From Chinchilla lanigera (Eukaryota; Chordata; Mammalia; Rodentia; Chinchillidae): a DNA stretch of 64,000 bases. Below the pieces are notes generated by a model. That model ran no database searches and was not told the DNA's origin. It saw only the letters and a list, made by a program, of their open reading frames with translations. This document shows, one piece after another, positions 46,139-57,300 of the stretch. The position numbers and the translations under genes are program-made. Numbering within the stretch: position 1 is the first letter of the stretch; each line of letters begins with the position of its first letter. Location of the stretch: NCBI RefSeq assembly GCF_000276665.1, contig NW_004955477.1, forward strand, positions 1,319,288 through 1,383,287, written 5' to 3'.

Positions 46139-46493
46139 AGGTCAAATAAGCTTAATTCTGAGACTACCCAAATGAAATACGAGGGCCTTCTTACCTGTAT
46201 CGCGGGGAAAGAAGTGGGTGATAATGAAAATCCATAGCCAGGGCCTAGAGCTCCAGAGATTTCCAGGGGAAATCTGGCATTTCTCCCTAAGGAACAGATT
46301 AGCTGTGCTCGCTTATGAATTTTAAAGTATCTTAACTGAAATCAATATTTGTTGATGTAATAGAAAAGAAACCCTCAGTTGTTCGAATGGAGAAAAGCTC
46401 TTTGATGCAGCAATACAGGAGGCCCCGGCAGGTGCCCTCACCCTGTTCCCTCCCTGCCTCCCTTGGGATCCCCACCCGGCTCCCCCTCCGCAG

Positions 46494-46595
46494 AAACCCA
46501 TCTGTAACCATTACTTGGGTGTCATGTTTGGTGATGAAGTGCATTCCCGCCCTTTGCCTCCACGGCTGCGTGCAGGAACAGGTCTGGCCACAGAG
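46494..46595 (+). other. candidate 102-bp exon
   Basis: A good acceptor ('cggctccccctccgcag', ending at 46493) and a consensus donor (ACAGAG|GTGAGT, GT at 46596) enclose 102 bases, a multiple of three. Two frames are open. One reads KPICNHYLGVMFGDEVHSRP onward, the other NPSVTITWVSCLVMKCIPAL onward. I recognise neither protein. It could be a coding exon, a non-coding RNA exon or chance. Confidence 0.3.
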
Positions 46596-47359
46596 GTGAG
46601 TAGAAGGCCAGGCTGCGCTGCTCCCTGCCCAAGGCCCATGAATCATGTCAGGCCGGTGGGTAACCTGAGCCCGGCTCACCCCTCACTACAGACTCCATGA
46701 CACTCCTTCCAACTTAATTTCAGCCTAAGGGATGCTTTTAAGAAGATTTTAGAGCGCAAAAACATCTCAAAAGAATTGTAGTTACATTAAAAACTAATTA
46801 TCGGAGCTTAGGGGTATAGATCCCCTGCCATATTTTACACAGAGAGCTATTCATCTCCCAGACCCTGAATATCATTACATAAGAGGCTAAGGACACTAAC
46901 CCAGGGGACACCGGGGGAAAGGCAGTAAAATCACCAAATGCCAGAAAATGATGAGTGAGATGATTATGACAGAATAACTCTGCCCTCTTGCTAAAGCAGT
47001 TCCTAATATGACACAATTTAAAAAGAACACGTCCAAAATGAGCCTATGCATAGTGTGGGCAGTGTGGTTTGTCTGGGGACCTCAGGTTAAATGTGATATT
47101 TATCTTTGAAAGCTCTTGGCTTCTTTTGGCACAAAGAACTAGATGTTGCAGAAAGAAACAGAATGAAGCAATGATCCCGGCGGTTCGTAGGTGGATTAGA
47201 GGGCTTACTGTGTTCATGGCCATGCCAAACATTCTTATGAGCTACCCGAGTCTCCTAACATACTAATGAAGGTGGATGAATTTATTATTACAAGTAATAG
47301 AAAGATTCAAGTTAATGGCAGGTTTGAGTCAGAGATTCACCAGGTTACCATGGACTCAG

Positions 47360-47510
47360 TTTCTTTTTTAAAAAAATGCTACATTAGTACATGTGTGCAG
47401 TACATAATGATTACTTTCCTCATGGAGATTGGTACACGTACACAACATATCTTAATTCTTTCCTCAGCTCCTTCTGTCTCCTTCCCAGTCTAATCTCTTG
47501 ATCTCCTTTG
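47360..47510 (-). mobile_element. L1 3'-UTR fragment (type A)
   Basis: Reverse orientation of the type-A end: T/A-rich tail ('cttttttaaaaaaatgctac'), 'ttcctcatggagattggtac' and a pyrimidine tract (47458-47510), as at 17668-17830. Confidence 0.75.
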
Positions 47511-47524
47511 TATTTGAGAAAGAT

Positions 47525-47713
47525 CTTTTTCTTTTCTCCTCACTCCCTCAGATATTGGACCAGGGCCTTGAACTGAATTACATTCCTAGATCTTTACTAT
47601 TTTTTCTTTTTAAACAGGCTCTTATTGAGTCTCCAAGTTGCCCAGGCTGCAATCCTCCTACCTTAACCTCCCAGAGAGCTGGGATTACAGGCATGTGTCA
47701 CTATCCCTGGCTT
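47525..47713 (-). mobile_element. B1-dID dimeric SINE
   Basis: Reverse complement: B1 half ending 'ttgcccaggctgcaatcctc' region (47610-47713), T-rich linker, dID half with 'ggaccagggccttgaactga' (47555-47600). Diverged. Confidence 0.7.
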
Positions 47714-48002
47714 AGATTTAGTTTGTTTTCACGTCTCTGCCTTCTAGAGTGTCTTCTTTTTCCTCAGCTCAGTTCCCTTGATGGTCCCAAGATGGCTACC
47801 AGCAGCTCCCAGGATGCAGTGCATCCCCATCCACGTCCAGTGGGTTATCTTTGGGCCAGCATTCCCTTCAAGAGTCCTGGGGATTCTTTCTGACTGAAGT
47901 AGCTTTGGTCATATGGCCATGAATAAATCACTGAATGGGCTGATAGGCTTAATTGAGATCACTTGTGCTACCACCTGGATCTTGTGTAGTCTTTTTGGTG
48001 GG

Positions 48003-48097
48003 GGGGTGGCAGGGTCTTGATATGTGTAGTTCAGGCTGGTGTTGAACTCACTTTGTAGCCCAGACTGGCCTTGAACTCATGGTGATCCTCCTGCTTC
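48003..48097 (-). mobile_element. B1 SINE, 5'-truncated
   Basis: 'gtagttcaggctggtgttga' and 'cagactggccttgaactcat' show the B1 internal duplication. The element's 5' third (right side on +) is missing after 'gatcctcctgcttca'. Confidence 0.75.
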
Positions 48098-48099
48098 AC

Positions 48100-48596
48100 T
48101 GTTGTTGTTCTTAAATCCATGAGTGAAGGCTATACTTTCAGGGATCATTTATATAGTATGTTAAATCCATGAGTGTCCCAAATAAAAGTCTGGGGGATAA
48201 TTGCTGGAGAAACCTCAGATGTTTACCAGAGCCAAGGGCAGAAGACAACTGGTCCATGGTTCATGAAGGCAATTAGTGACAGACCTGAATTTGAACTTAG
48301 CCTTATTCAAGGGTCTTTTCTCTGATCTGTGGTCCTTCTAGAATTCTCTGACTCTTGAAGTCTTGTGATGGCTACCTTATGCTTATCTCTGTTTTTTTTC
48401 ACTAAGAAAGTCACTCCTTACCTACATGATGCTAATTTTTAGCAAACAATTCCAGAGAAACTATAGGATGTGTTATCTTAAGATATGAAGTGGTAGAAAG
48501 GATACTGAGTTACGAACTGAAACTTGGTGGCTTTATTAACCTTACAAACCTGACTGAGTTGTTCCAGGGTTCAAGCCAGGCAGTGCTGTTAGAAGC
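48100..48596. other. unique sequence
   Basis: No repeat family recognised. The phrase 'ttaaatccatgagtg' occurs twice (48112-48126 and 48160-48174), a short local duplication. Confidence 0.45.
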
Positions 48597-48775
48597 CAGC
48601 ATGGTGGCACAGACCTTTAATCCAAGCACTCTAGGAAGCTGAGACAGGAGAATAACAAGTTCAAGTCAGCAATTTAGTGAAATCCTGTCTTAAAATAAGT
48701 AAAATAGGGCTGGGGCTGTAGCTCAGCGAGAAGGCTCTGGATTCAATCCCTGCTACTACCCCCACCCCTGCTGAC
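48597..48775 (+). mobile_element. B1-dID dimeric SINE
   Basis: Plus strand: B1 half 'cagcatggtggcacagacct', 'gctgagacaggagaataaca', linker 'aaaataagtaaaata', then dID half 'gggctggggctgtagctcag' and 'ctggattcaatccctgct'. Clear dimer structure. Confidence 0.88.
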
Positions 48776-49515
48776 AAACAGTGCTGTTTGAAGGGACCTG
48801 AAAAGTGCTACACATGTAAGTGCATATGACTTACTATCTTTATGCATAGGATCATGACCTCTTTTGTTCCAAATGTGAGAAACTGACACTGAAAGAATCT
48901 CTTTTAAGCGTCAGACACCTATTTTAATTCGACAGAATTTCTCATCCATATAGACTATGAATATCACTTAAAGAGAGAAACCTGCAGATTTTCAGGAGTG
49001 TTTCAGGAAACTGATGCCAATGTGGCTGCAGGACACGCATTCATAAGAAGCTCTTAGCTGCCTCTTGTTGAGATGTGATGATTATGTATGTAAATGTTAT
49101 TCTACTTTTAATTAAACTACAGCCTCATTGATATGGAAGGTGGAAAGAGCCTGACCAGTTCTATTTCAAGATACATACAATATACCTGGCCCATAGAAAA
49201 AAAGCATGGGGAAAGAGCAGGAATCAGAGGAAACTCCTACACCCTTACCTGTCTTCTCTGTGGCTTCATTATGAATGGAGTCTGACAAATGAGGCCCATA
49301 CTTTCAGCAAAATGGAAGGGTCACCCAAAGATTTGACACGGATTCTCCAAGAGATGGTTTCAAGGATAACCATGGGCTTTTAAGAATTACTTGCCACCAG
49401 GTATGAGCGTGTGCACAGACAACAGTATAGAGTGACCACAACAGGGAATCATGCACAAAAGGGAATCATGTTGACCTCCCTAGGTCACCAAGCATCCTCC
49501 GTTCTTTGCTGGTTT
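48776..49515. other. unique sequence
   Basis: No gene or repeat recognised. Confidence 0.4.
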
Positions 49516-49519
49516 CTAT

Positions 49520-49625
49520 TCATTCCACAGTTATAATTGAGCATGTACCATGTGCCAGGCCCTGTACTCAGTGCCAGGGATATTTATGGCAATAAACAAA
49601 TAGAGAACAGCTCCTGTGCTTGGGG
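49520..49625 (+). mobile_element. L2 LINE 3' fragment
   Basis: 'aattgagcatgtaccatgtg', 'ccaggccctgtactcagtgc' and 'cagggatatttatggcaata' match the L2 3' landmark. Confidence 0.7.
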
Positions 49626-50760
49626 TGTTGTAGCCAAATTGAGGGACTTGGGCATTGCATATGTTTCCTTTAGTAAGGTGTTAGACCAGGCTTCCCTTGA
49701 GGCCCTGGTGCAAGAAGGGGACATCACATGCTGATTTATGGCCCTCCCTGAAGGGCTGTGCTTCCAGGACTGGATGGGTGAGGCGTCTGGAGATATGCCA
49801 AGGGCCTGGCCTGGTTCATCTAGGACATTGGGTGGGGGCGCAGTGGATACATTCTCTATGATCCCTCCCCAGCTAGCTTCATGAAGCTCCTTGAGATTCC
49901 AAGCCTCCTCTTTGTCTGAGCTCTGCACATGCTCTTCCTCCTGCCTGAGTGTAACCCTACTCCTCTTCTCTTCCAACTTACTTAACTCTTGCTGTCAATC
50001 CCTGAGCCCTAAAATTTGGGTTAGTGTTCCCTGAAGACTGTTCCTGGTTCTTCGTCATTATTGTAATCAAATAAGTATTTACTTAGCTATCTACTGTCCT
50101 ACTGGACTTTGAACTTGAGGTCAACTTGGACAGGATGTTTTGGTCAGTATTCTAAAATGGATCTAGCATGACACCCTCCTCCTTCCTGGCTGTTCTCCAA
50201 GGAAACCAAAAGTCCATACTTTTCCTTGTCTAGACTCTGAAGACATGCACAATTGCCAACACGGTAAGACGTTCTGACGGTCCAGAGTCCTTTGGTACTC
50301 TGCAAGACAGAATTTGTCCTGCAACCAATCACCGTGAGTTTGGCCCAGTTTTCCAAAGGAGACACACTTCCACTCATGTAAATGTAGGGGGAGCCCTTCT
50401 CCATTCCTAGGGTGGTGTGGTATGGGCAGAAACAAAAGGAATTCACAGAAAGAACATTAATGGAACAGCCCACCCAGAATCAGTGCTGTCTCAAGAGGCA
50501 GCACCACTGAATGGCCCAAATATAACCTTGGAAAGTAGGATATTTCTTTCTTGGGTTGGACTCCACCCCTGACTTGTTACATGACCAACAGAGCAGTTTG
50601 CGTTTTCTTGCTTCCTGGGAGCAACTTCTATCCTCTTGTGACTGATTCTAGGATACTTTAAGGGACGAATTTAGCAGCTAAAACAGTGATTCAATAGCAG
50701 ATTCACTTGTTTTCCTCAAATAATTTAAAGTGTTACTTAAAATACTTACAAGACTGTAAT
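49626..50760. other. unique sequence
   Basis: No repeat recognised. Frames at 49584-49976 (-), 50144-50473 (-) and 50163-50435 (-) overlap and lack domains. Confidence 0.45.
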
Positions 50761-50764
50761 TTGC

Positions 50765-51012
50765 ACAGAGCTATCTATTTATTGAGCACATAGTCTGAGG
50801 CAGATGCTGTAAGAGGACCAGTGGGTACAGCCTGAGAAGACAGAAACCTTTCTCCAGGGAACATGTGGTCTAGTCCAGGAAGTGACCAATGCAAACACGT
50901 TGATTAAGCACTTATGAGAATGAAGTACAGGGGGGTGACTTCACTCAGCCTATATTTACTGAGTGTCCCCAGGGCCCCAGGGATTCAGTACTGAGGATGA
51001 GACACCAGTGAG
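50765..51012 (+). mobile_element. L2 LINE fragments (two)
   Basis: 'atctatttattgagcacata' (50772) and 'cctatatttactgagtgtcc' (50950) are both the L2 'tattgagcacc' landmark. They could be two L2 ends or one duplicated piece. Confidence 0.6.
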
Positions 51013-51024
51013 CGCTCTCTTTCT

Positions 51025-51232
51025 CTGTACACATGAAAACCGAGGAAGGGCCAGGCAAGCACACAGCGAGAAGGCACTGTCTGCAATCCAGGGGAAGAGC
51101 GCTCACCAGACACTCAGCCTGCTGGCACTTTGATCTTGGACTTCTACTCTCTAGAACTTTGAGAAAGTAAATTTACATTATTTAAGCTACCCAATCCCTG
51201 GTATTTTATTATGGCAGCCTAGACAGACTAGT
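51025..51232 (+). mobile_element. MLT1-type LTR, 3' half
   Basis: 'acacagcgagaaggcactgt', 'gcgctcaccagacactcagc', 'ctttgatcttggacttctac', 'tattatggcagcctagacag' are the MLT1/MaLR 3' half in order. The 5' half is absent, next to L2 sequence. Confidence 0.85.
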
Positions 51233-51439
51233 GTCTTCACAGTCTGAAAGCAGGGGCTGGGGCTCTTCATGCCAAGGCTAGATAGGAAATATGCTAGGTT
51301 TTGCAGGCTGTACCGTCTCCATCTCAAAACCCAGCTCTGCACTGACAAGTGAAAAGAATCAAAGATAACACATAAATGACTGGGCACAGGTTGTGTTTTA
51401 ATAAAACTTCACTGATGCCCACTAACATTTGAATTTCAT

Positions 51440-51475
51440 GGGTTGCGGATGTAACTCAGTGGCACAGTGCCTGCC
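51440..51475 (+). mobile_element. tailless, 3'-truncated ID retropseudogene
   Basis: 36 bp matching only the 5' half of ID (A-box area 'gatgtaactcagtggcacag', ending 'tgcctgcc'). There is no B-box half and no A-tail. It is flanked directly by the 10-bp direct repeat 'tgaatttcat' at 51430-51439 and 51476-51485. Target-site duplication plus missing 3' half and tail is the hallmark of tailless retropseudogenes described for tRNA-related RNAs. Confidence 0.75.
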
Positions 51476-51712
51476 TGAATTTCATATACTTTTCACATAT
51501 CCAGAAGTAGTCTTTTCTTCTTCTGATGTTTATAAAGTTTTAAAAATGTAAAAAGCTGTTCTGAGCTCAAAGGCCATACAAAATCAGGTGGCAGGCCAAG
51601 TTTGTCTGTACTCTAACTCTATGCTAAATTGTAAAAGAATATGTTAAACCATCAGTAATCCTTAGGGAAAAAAGAAGATTTAAGATTGTGGATTTTTTTG
51701 TTTTGCTTTGTT

Positions 51713-51914
51713 TCCTTTTTTTTTTTAAGAATAGTGGGGTATGAACTCAGGACAGGGTCTTCACACTGGGCTATACCCCCAGATCTTTTTTAATTTATAC
51801 TTTGAGGCAAAATCTTGTTAAGTAACTAAATTCTCAGGCTGGATTTGAACTTGCAATCCCTCTGTCTCAGCCTCCCAGAGTGCTGAGATTACTGGCATGT
51901 ATCACCACACCTGG
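51713..51914 (-). mobile_element. B1-dID dimeric SINE
   Basis: Reverse complement: B1 half (51785-51914; 'gagtgctgagattactggca' on +), A-rich linker, dID half (51730-51785; 'gggtatgaactcaggacagg' on +), A-tail as T-run 51715-51729. Confidence 0.82.
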
Positions 51915-52225
51915 CTTGGATAGGGAACTTGACCTGGGGTCACACAAATGACTCCTGAGAAATGATTGTCTGTAGACCTGAATATTTATGTATGCCTTGT
52001 ATGCTGGCTGACCTGTTGTGAGATTACTGAATAGATCAGATGACAAGTTATATACATAGCCTGTTTTTCAAATCCTAGTTTAGAAATGTGGGCAAATGGA
52101 AATTTGAATATATTCAAGATTTTGAGGTTATAAAAAGTTGAATTTGAATCTGGGTAGCTTCTGGGACGCACTTCTTAGCAATTACTTGAATTCCCACTTC
52201 TGTTTGCTTTAGAAGTAGGATCTTG
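51915..52225. other. unique sequence
   Basis: Nothing recognised. Confidence 0.4.
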
Positions 52226-52305
52226 CTGAGGGGTGCATCTCAGTAGTAGAGCACTTACCCAGCATATGTAAGGCCCTGGGTTCAATCTTCAGCCCTGAGA
52301 AAAAA
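52226..52305 (+). mobile_element. ID-type SINE
   Basis: 'gaggggtgcatctcagtagt', 'agagcacttacccagcatat' and 'cctgggttcaatcttcagc' with a short A-tail. An older ID/dID-like variant. Confidence 0.8.
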
Positions 52306-52570
52306 GGTAGGACCTAATGTAAGACACTTGTGGTGTGGAGAGTTAGTGATAAATTTTTAAATCACCATATGTGCTTCATGTTCCATATGCATTCAAGTTT
52401 ATCTTTCTGTGCTTGCACTGTTACCATCAATGGAAGGAACGGCTTGGAACGGGCTTTCCATTACTAGTATTGCTTTTCTATTTAGGGGACATCTGCCAGC
52501 TCAGCACCCCAGAACCCAGCATATTTGAGGAGTCTGCAGCTGCACTATGCTGAAAATGATTATTGAAAGG
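52306..52570. other. unique sequence
   Basis: Nothing recognised. The short frame at 52371-52553 has no features. Confidence 0.4.
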
Positions 52571-52572
52571 AA

Positions 52573-52817
52573 AACAAAGCTAAGTGTGGTGATGCACGTC
52601 TATAATTGCACACCGAGGCTGAGGCAGGAGGATTGCAAATTCAAGACCAGGATGAGAAATTTACCAAGGCCTTGTCTCAGAATTTAAAAGGTACAACTTG
52701 ATAAAGCTTGGAGATGTACCTCAGTGGTAGAGCACTTGCCTAGCCTGCATGAGGCTCAGGGTTCAATCCCTAATATTAAAAACAAACAAACCAAAAAAAA
52801 AAAAAAAAAAAAAAAGG
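52573..52817 (+). mobile_element. B1-dID dimeric SINE with long A-tail
   Basis: B1 half 'taagtgtggtgatgcacgtc', 'ctgaggcaggaggattgcaa'; linker near 52683-52700; dID half 'ttggagatgtacctcagtgg', 'cttgcctagcctgcatgagg', 'cagggttcaatccc'; tail of A-runs 52790-52816. Confidence 0.88.
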
Positions 52818-53978
52818 AAAAGAAACGTAACAGATGGAAGTATGGAGGGAATTAGAGAAGGGAGGGAGAGCGGGAAAACAAGCAAGCAAGTGGAATTTCA
52901 GCATTTCTTTGAGGGAAAATTTGAAAATTGAAAGCATATTGGGTTTTTGAAAAACTGGATGGGCTGGGAGCCCACATGAAGTGTGAGAACAACCTCATGG
53001 GTCACCTGACATGGCAAAGCTCTGCTTTCCCACCCTCTGCTTTTCCTTTGATGAACAGAGCTTTCGCTTAAGTAAACAGTTAAGGCCTAAGTGGATCATT
53101 GGTGTGGTGTCATAGTAATTACCTCACAGCCTGGAGTAGTTACGTAAATGTCAGCTTGAGCTGGACCAAGCGCTGCTGGGTAAGTGGAGGGGGCTGTGGG
53201 TCCTAGCCAACAACCCATGCTCCATTGTTCTTGGTGAGGAGTAAGAAATATCAAGCATATCTCCCAGATACATGGTGTATTATTCAGAGATTTAAAAAAA
53301 AAATGCCTGTCTAGTGATTAGGGTGTTATTATTATGCTTTGCTAAGAATAGGTCGAAATGATTCCAAAGAGAAAAAGCAATAAAGCAATGTTCTCATTGA
53401 TTTTGTGTCTTGCTCATTGGCTAAGGCTGAAATGTGGAAACCAACTTGAGCAAGTTTAAATGGAACAAAGGAATTCATTGTAGCCTTGAGGGAGGGGTAT
53501 TCTGTTGGGACCCAGGTATGGAACAGCTAGACCTCTGGGAAGAGTGGCCTGAGGTTAGGGAAGTGTGGTGTGCTCTACCTCCTGCCTCTGGTCTGTGTAA
53601 GCCTACTGCCTCATTTTATGACCTCTGCCTAGGTATTTTCTTCACTGGTGCTCAAGTAAATGTTGAACACTCAGCTGTCTGGTGAAAGAAAAGCCTTCAC
53701 TTGGAGGAGTGTTTGCCAATTTCCATGGTGTAACTACGTCTGCTGTGGACATTGGCAGACACTGATTCCACACTGCCAGCATGAAGGCGTACCGGGGAGC
53801 AGATGTACAGCAGCGCACCAGCATATGGTATTTCTACTGCACAGATGTACGGCTGCCAATAATCTTAGGAATGTAGATAATAATCAAATGCAGCAAAATA
53901 ACCAGGAGGTGATGTGTTCTGAGTAGTTGTTACTTTATTTTTAATACAATTTAATTAAGTTTACATAAGTTAATTTTT
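52818..53978. other. unique sequence
   Basis: No repeat or gene recognised. The overlapping frames at 53434-53685, 53660-53926 and 53642-53824 have no domains. Confidence 0.45.
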
Positions 53979-54051
53979 TAAGTGCTAGAAATTATACCCA
54001 GAGCCTTGCACACACTAGGCAAGAGATGTCCCACTGAGCTATACCACCAGC
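53979..54051 (-). mobile_element. ID SINE with target-site duplication
   Basis: Reverse complement 'ggtatagctcagtgggacat', 'tgcctagtgtgtgcaaggct', 'tgggtataatttctagc'. The 12-bp direct repeat 'aagttaattttt' is at 53967-53978 and 54052-54063. Confidence 0.85.
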
Positions 54052-54224
54052 AAGTTAATTTTTAGTATTGGTTGTGTTGAACAATTTTGGTTTGTAAAAT
54101 TCCTGATAACTTAGTAATTAGCTCTTGGGATCTTGTATATATGAGCTGATTCCAGCACATCACTGTTTTCACCACTTTTCAGCAATAACATGGCTGCACA
54201 CAGGTATCTCTCCCAGGGATTCCC

Positions 54225-54350
54225 TGATGGTCTCATTTTATCTTCACAATTCCATATCCTGGCCATTATCGCCCCCATTTTAAAGATGAGGAAACTGAAG
54301 CCCAGAGAGTTTTAGTGACTTAGAACAGCACAGAAATTCATACCCAAGCC
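54225..54350 (-). mobile_element. MIR SINE
   Basis: Reverse-orientation MIR: 'ttttaaagatgaggaaactg', 'aagcccagagagttttagtg', 'acttagaacagcacag'. Confidence 0.75.
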
Positions 54351-57300
54351 CACCCTTACTCTCAGATCCCTCTTTCCATCAACCAGGTTATCTCTCATGT
54401 GGAGGTAACATGTAAAATCAGATGCTTGACCAATAGCAAGGAAGTTCCTGACACTGTGGCAGAACTGCAAAAATTGTGGTACAAAAAAAGGGGGAGAGGT
54501 AAGAGAAGAGAATCTGAATAAGACAAGAGCAAACACATGTGTCATTTTTACCCATTTCCCCTCACCCAAACTCTGTGCAACTACCTCTCTTCTTTCTTCT
54601 AATCTCTGGAGGCAAGAGGCAGAAACTGACTCCATTGTAATTTAGGGTTTTGTTGCGGATCATGTTGAGCTGAACAGGCGTATGGATGCTCGTGTTTACC
54701 TCCTTCATTGTTAGTCTTCTCTGACCACTTTTGTGTGCTTCTGCCTCCAGGTACTGGGCACAGTTAATTCTTCCTGCAATTAGTATTCATGGTCAGCTAA
54801 GCAGAACTAATGCAACAAACCTTTTTTACTTTGAAGGTTATATTACATGTTTCCAAGCCGCTGCGAAAAAGGCTCTTTATGAATAAGATATTCTTGACTA
54901 TCTCTAGGAATTTAATTTTCTCTTTTCTGAATTTTCAAGCCTGCCTATTGAATTCTTTAATGTGATTCCTCAGGAAGCACCCAGAGCCAGACAGACAACA
55001 GGACAGAGTCAAATTGTTAATATTTAAAGGCATTTCCTTCTCTGAGAGTGCAGGACCGGAGTACATACTCTTGCTTGTCTGAGAGTGGCTGTCTCTTCAT
55101 TTTCTCTGTCCCTTTGATATATGTATATCATTATTATAAATTGCTTTGGAAAAAAAAGACAACCACTCATGTAAAATAGATACAAGGAGGGGCCTGAGAA
55201 GGCTGACTTCTGATCATTTCAAGAGTATATGTAATTATTGCAGGTAATTTACCAGATGGCAGAAGCAGCAAGAAATATCCTTTTAAAAAGATTATTAAAA
55301 AATAATTTTTGTAGAATACCAAAGTGTGACCTCACACTAAAAGCATGATATCAATTAATGATTTAAATGGCCCCAAATGGTCAGAAAATTCATTTAGCTG
55401 CTTTGTAGAAATTTTAATGGCTCTAAAATGATGACACAAATCTGCCAATTCAGTCATGTAAATATGGTTCAACACACTGGTTCTCTTTCTCAGCTCTTCA
55501 GCATTTAAGATGTGCTGACAATATTATTTTGCCTTATTTTATTTTTATTTTTTGGCCCTTCTTATAACCTGAGGCAGCACCAGAATTTCAACTGACATTT
55601 TCAAAGATTTATATTGCTTGGAAAACCCAAACAAAATCTAGGAAAGAATATCTGGTTTTTAAAAAGATGTCTTTAATTCTTGGCTTCCAAATCATAACAT
55701 ATCAAATTTTGTTCATCTTTTCCTTTCCAAACTTATTTTTTTTTTTTTCTGATTTTAAAATTTACATTGTGGAACCCATGAGTCCTATCTCTGTGGGATT
55801 GTGTTTCTCATTCTGCTTTGATCACTTGGAAGCTCTGGACCAAACTTTTGGATGGCTTCTGGCAACTTGTAGGACTGTATGCTGCTGAACCTGATATTTA
55901 GACCCTATCTCTAGATTCTGCTCCAAGGCATGCACACTCATTCATTCTTATCTGTTAAAAGTATTGTGTATGGATTTCTATAATCACCTACCTGTCTTTT
56001 CCGCCTTAAAAAAATAAGGTGAAATACCTGGAGTGTGAGAAAATAGTGACAGATTGCCCAGTCTCCTAAGAGGCTATCATTTTTTTCTGCTGAGGGTGAG
56101 GTTTCCCACTCAGGCATCTCTGCTTCATTCATCTACCACCAGAGACCCCACCCAGAGACAGGCCCTTTAGTGCCCAGTAGAGAGGGCAGTGAGAAGACAC
56201 AGTAGGGATGATAAGAAGGCTGGGAGTTGCTTAGCAAAGAAGGCTATGAAGTGCACTTTCCAAAGGAATTTTAGACATAATGACAGGAAGTGATTCTGTT
56301 CTCTGTAAGGGAGGTCTCCCTAGTGTCCAGCTGGGGCACATGAGATGGGCTGTTTTGGCTTGCATGTAGGTGTTCTACACCCAGCTCGTAGACCGGAGTC
56401 TGCAAACTCTCCTGGGGCAGAATATGTACATGCAAATTCAAAACTATCACTTCTCCTCCTTCTTTATTTCCCAGGAGATCTCTCTCCAGGCAGTCTCCAT
56501 CGGATGCCCCAGAGGCCATATCCACTTAAAGGGAGATTGCAGAGTCGCATCTACCACCCTTCCCCAGGCCACGCAATACCCTCACCCCAGGGGATAAAGG
56601 GAGGTCCTGTTTGAAAATATCTATTTTCCCTAGAGGATTCATTAAAAGAACTGGATAAATCTACAGCTACTTCTGGAAGAAAAGGTAAAGCAGAGCTCTC
56701 GCTCCTAAACTGTGTTCAGTTAGTAAAATTCCCAAACACACATGCACACACGTGCGCACACACACCTCTAAACATAATGCAAGGCCATAATTTGCAGTGA
56801 TTAAAGCATAGAATCCATTCTCTTGCAATATAGCCAGTGATCATGGCCTTTCTCCTCCCAGAGCATGCATCAGATGTGTTATCCAGTCTACTGATGGCTC
56901 ACTTCTAGAAAAAAAAATAGAGAGATGTCTGTTGGTGGACTTCTCAAAATGTGTGACTAGGACAACAGAAATTTCTGACAAGTCAAGTACAGGTGATTAA
57001 AGCTTGCAATGTAAATCAGTTAACATCTATAATTTTCCTTGTTCTCCAATGCTATTAGTTATTTCAAGGGTAAAAAAGGATGTTTTACTTAATTTTTTTG
57101 AATCTTACTAGGTACCCATAGCTTAACTTAATGATTTGTATAAGTGATAGTAATTGCTGGGACTACAGTTGAGTATTATTAGCTATAAAATGAACATGGT
57201 TACATGTCCAACAGAACTAGCAAGGGACAGAAATGCAGTTGTATCCAAGAGAAAATAATTACAGCAATAATCAGTGTAATTCATGATAATGGCTGAATTG

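Larger units (their letters stand above)
45122..47355. other. repeat-free sequence with exon-like signals
   Basis: No repeat recognised over 2.2 kb. It holds the longest open frame in the window and the best splice-bounded block (separate entries). The interval 46480-46690 is G+C-rich relative to its surroundings. Confidence 0.5.
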
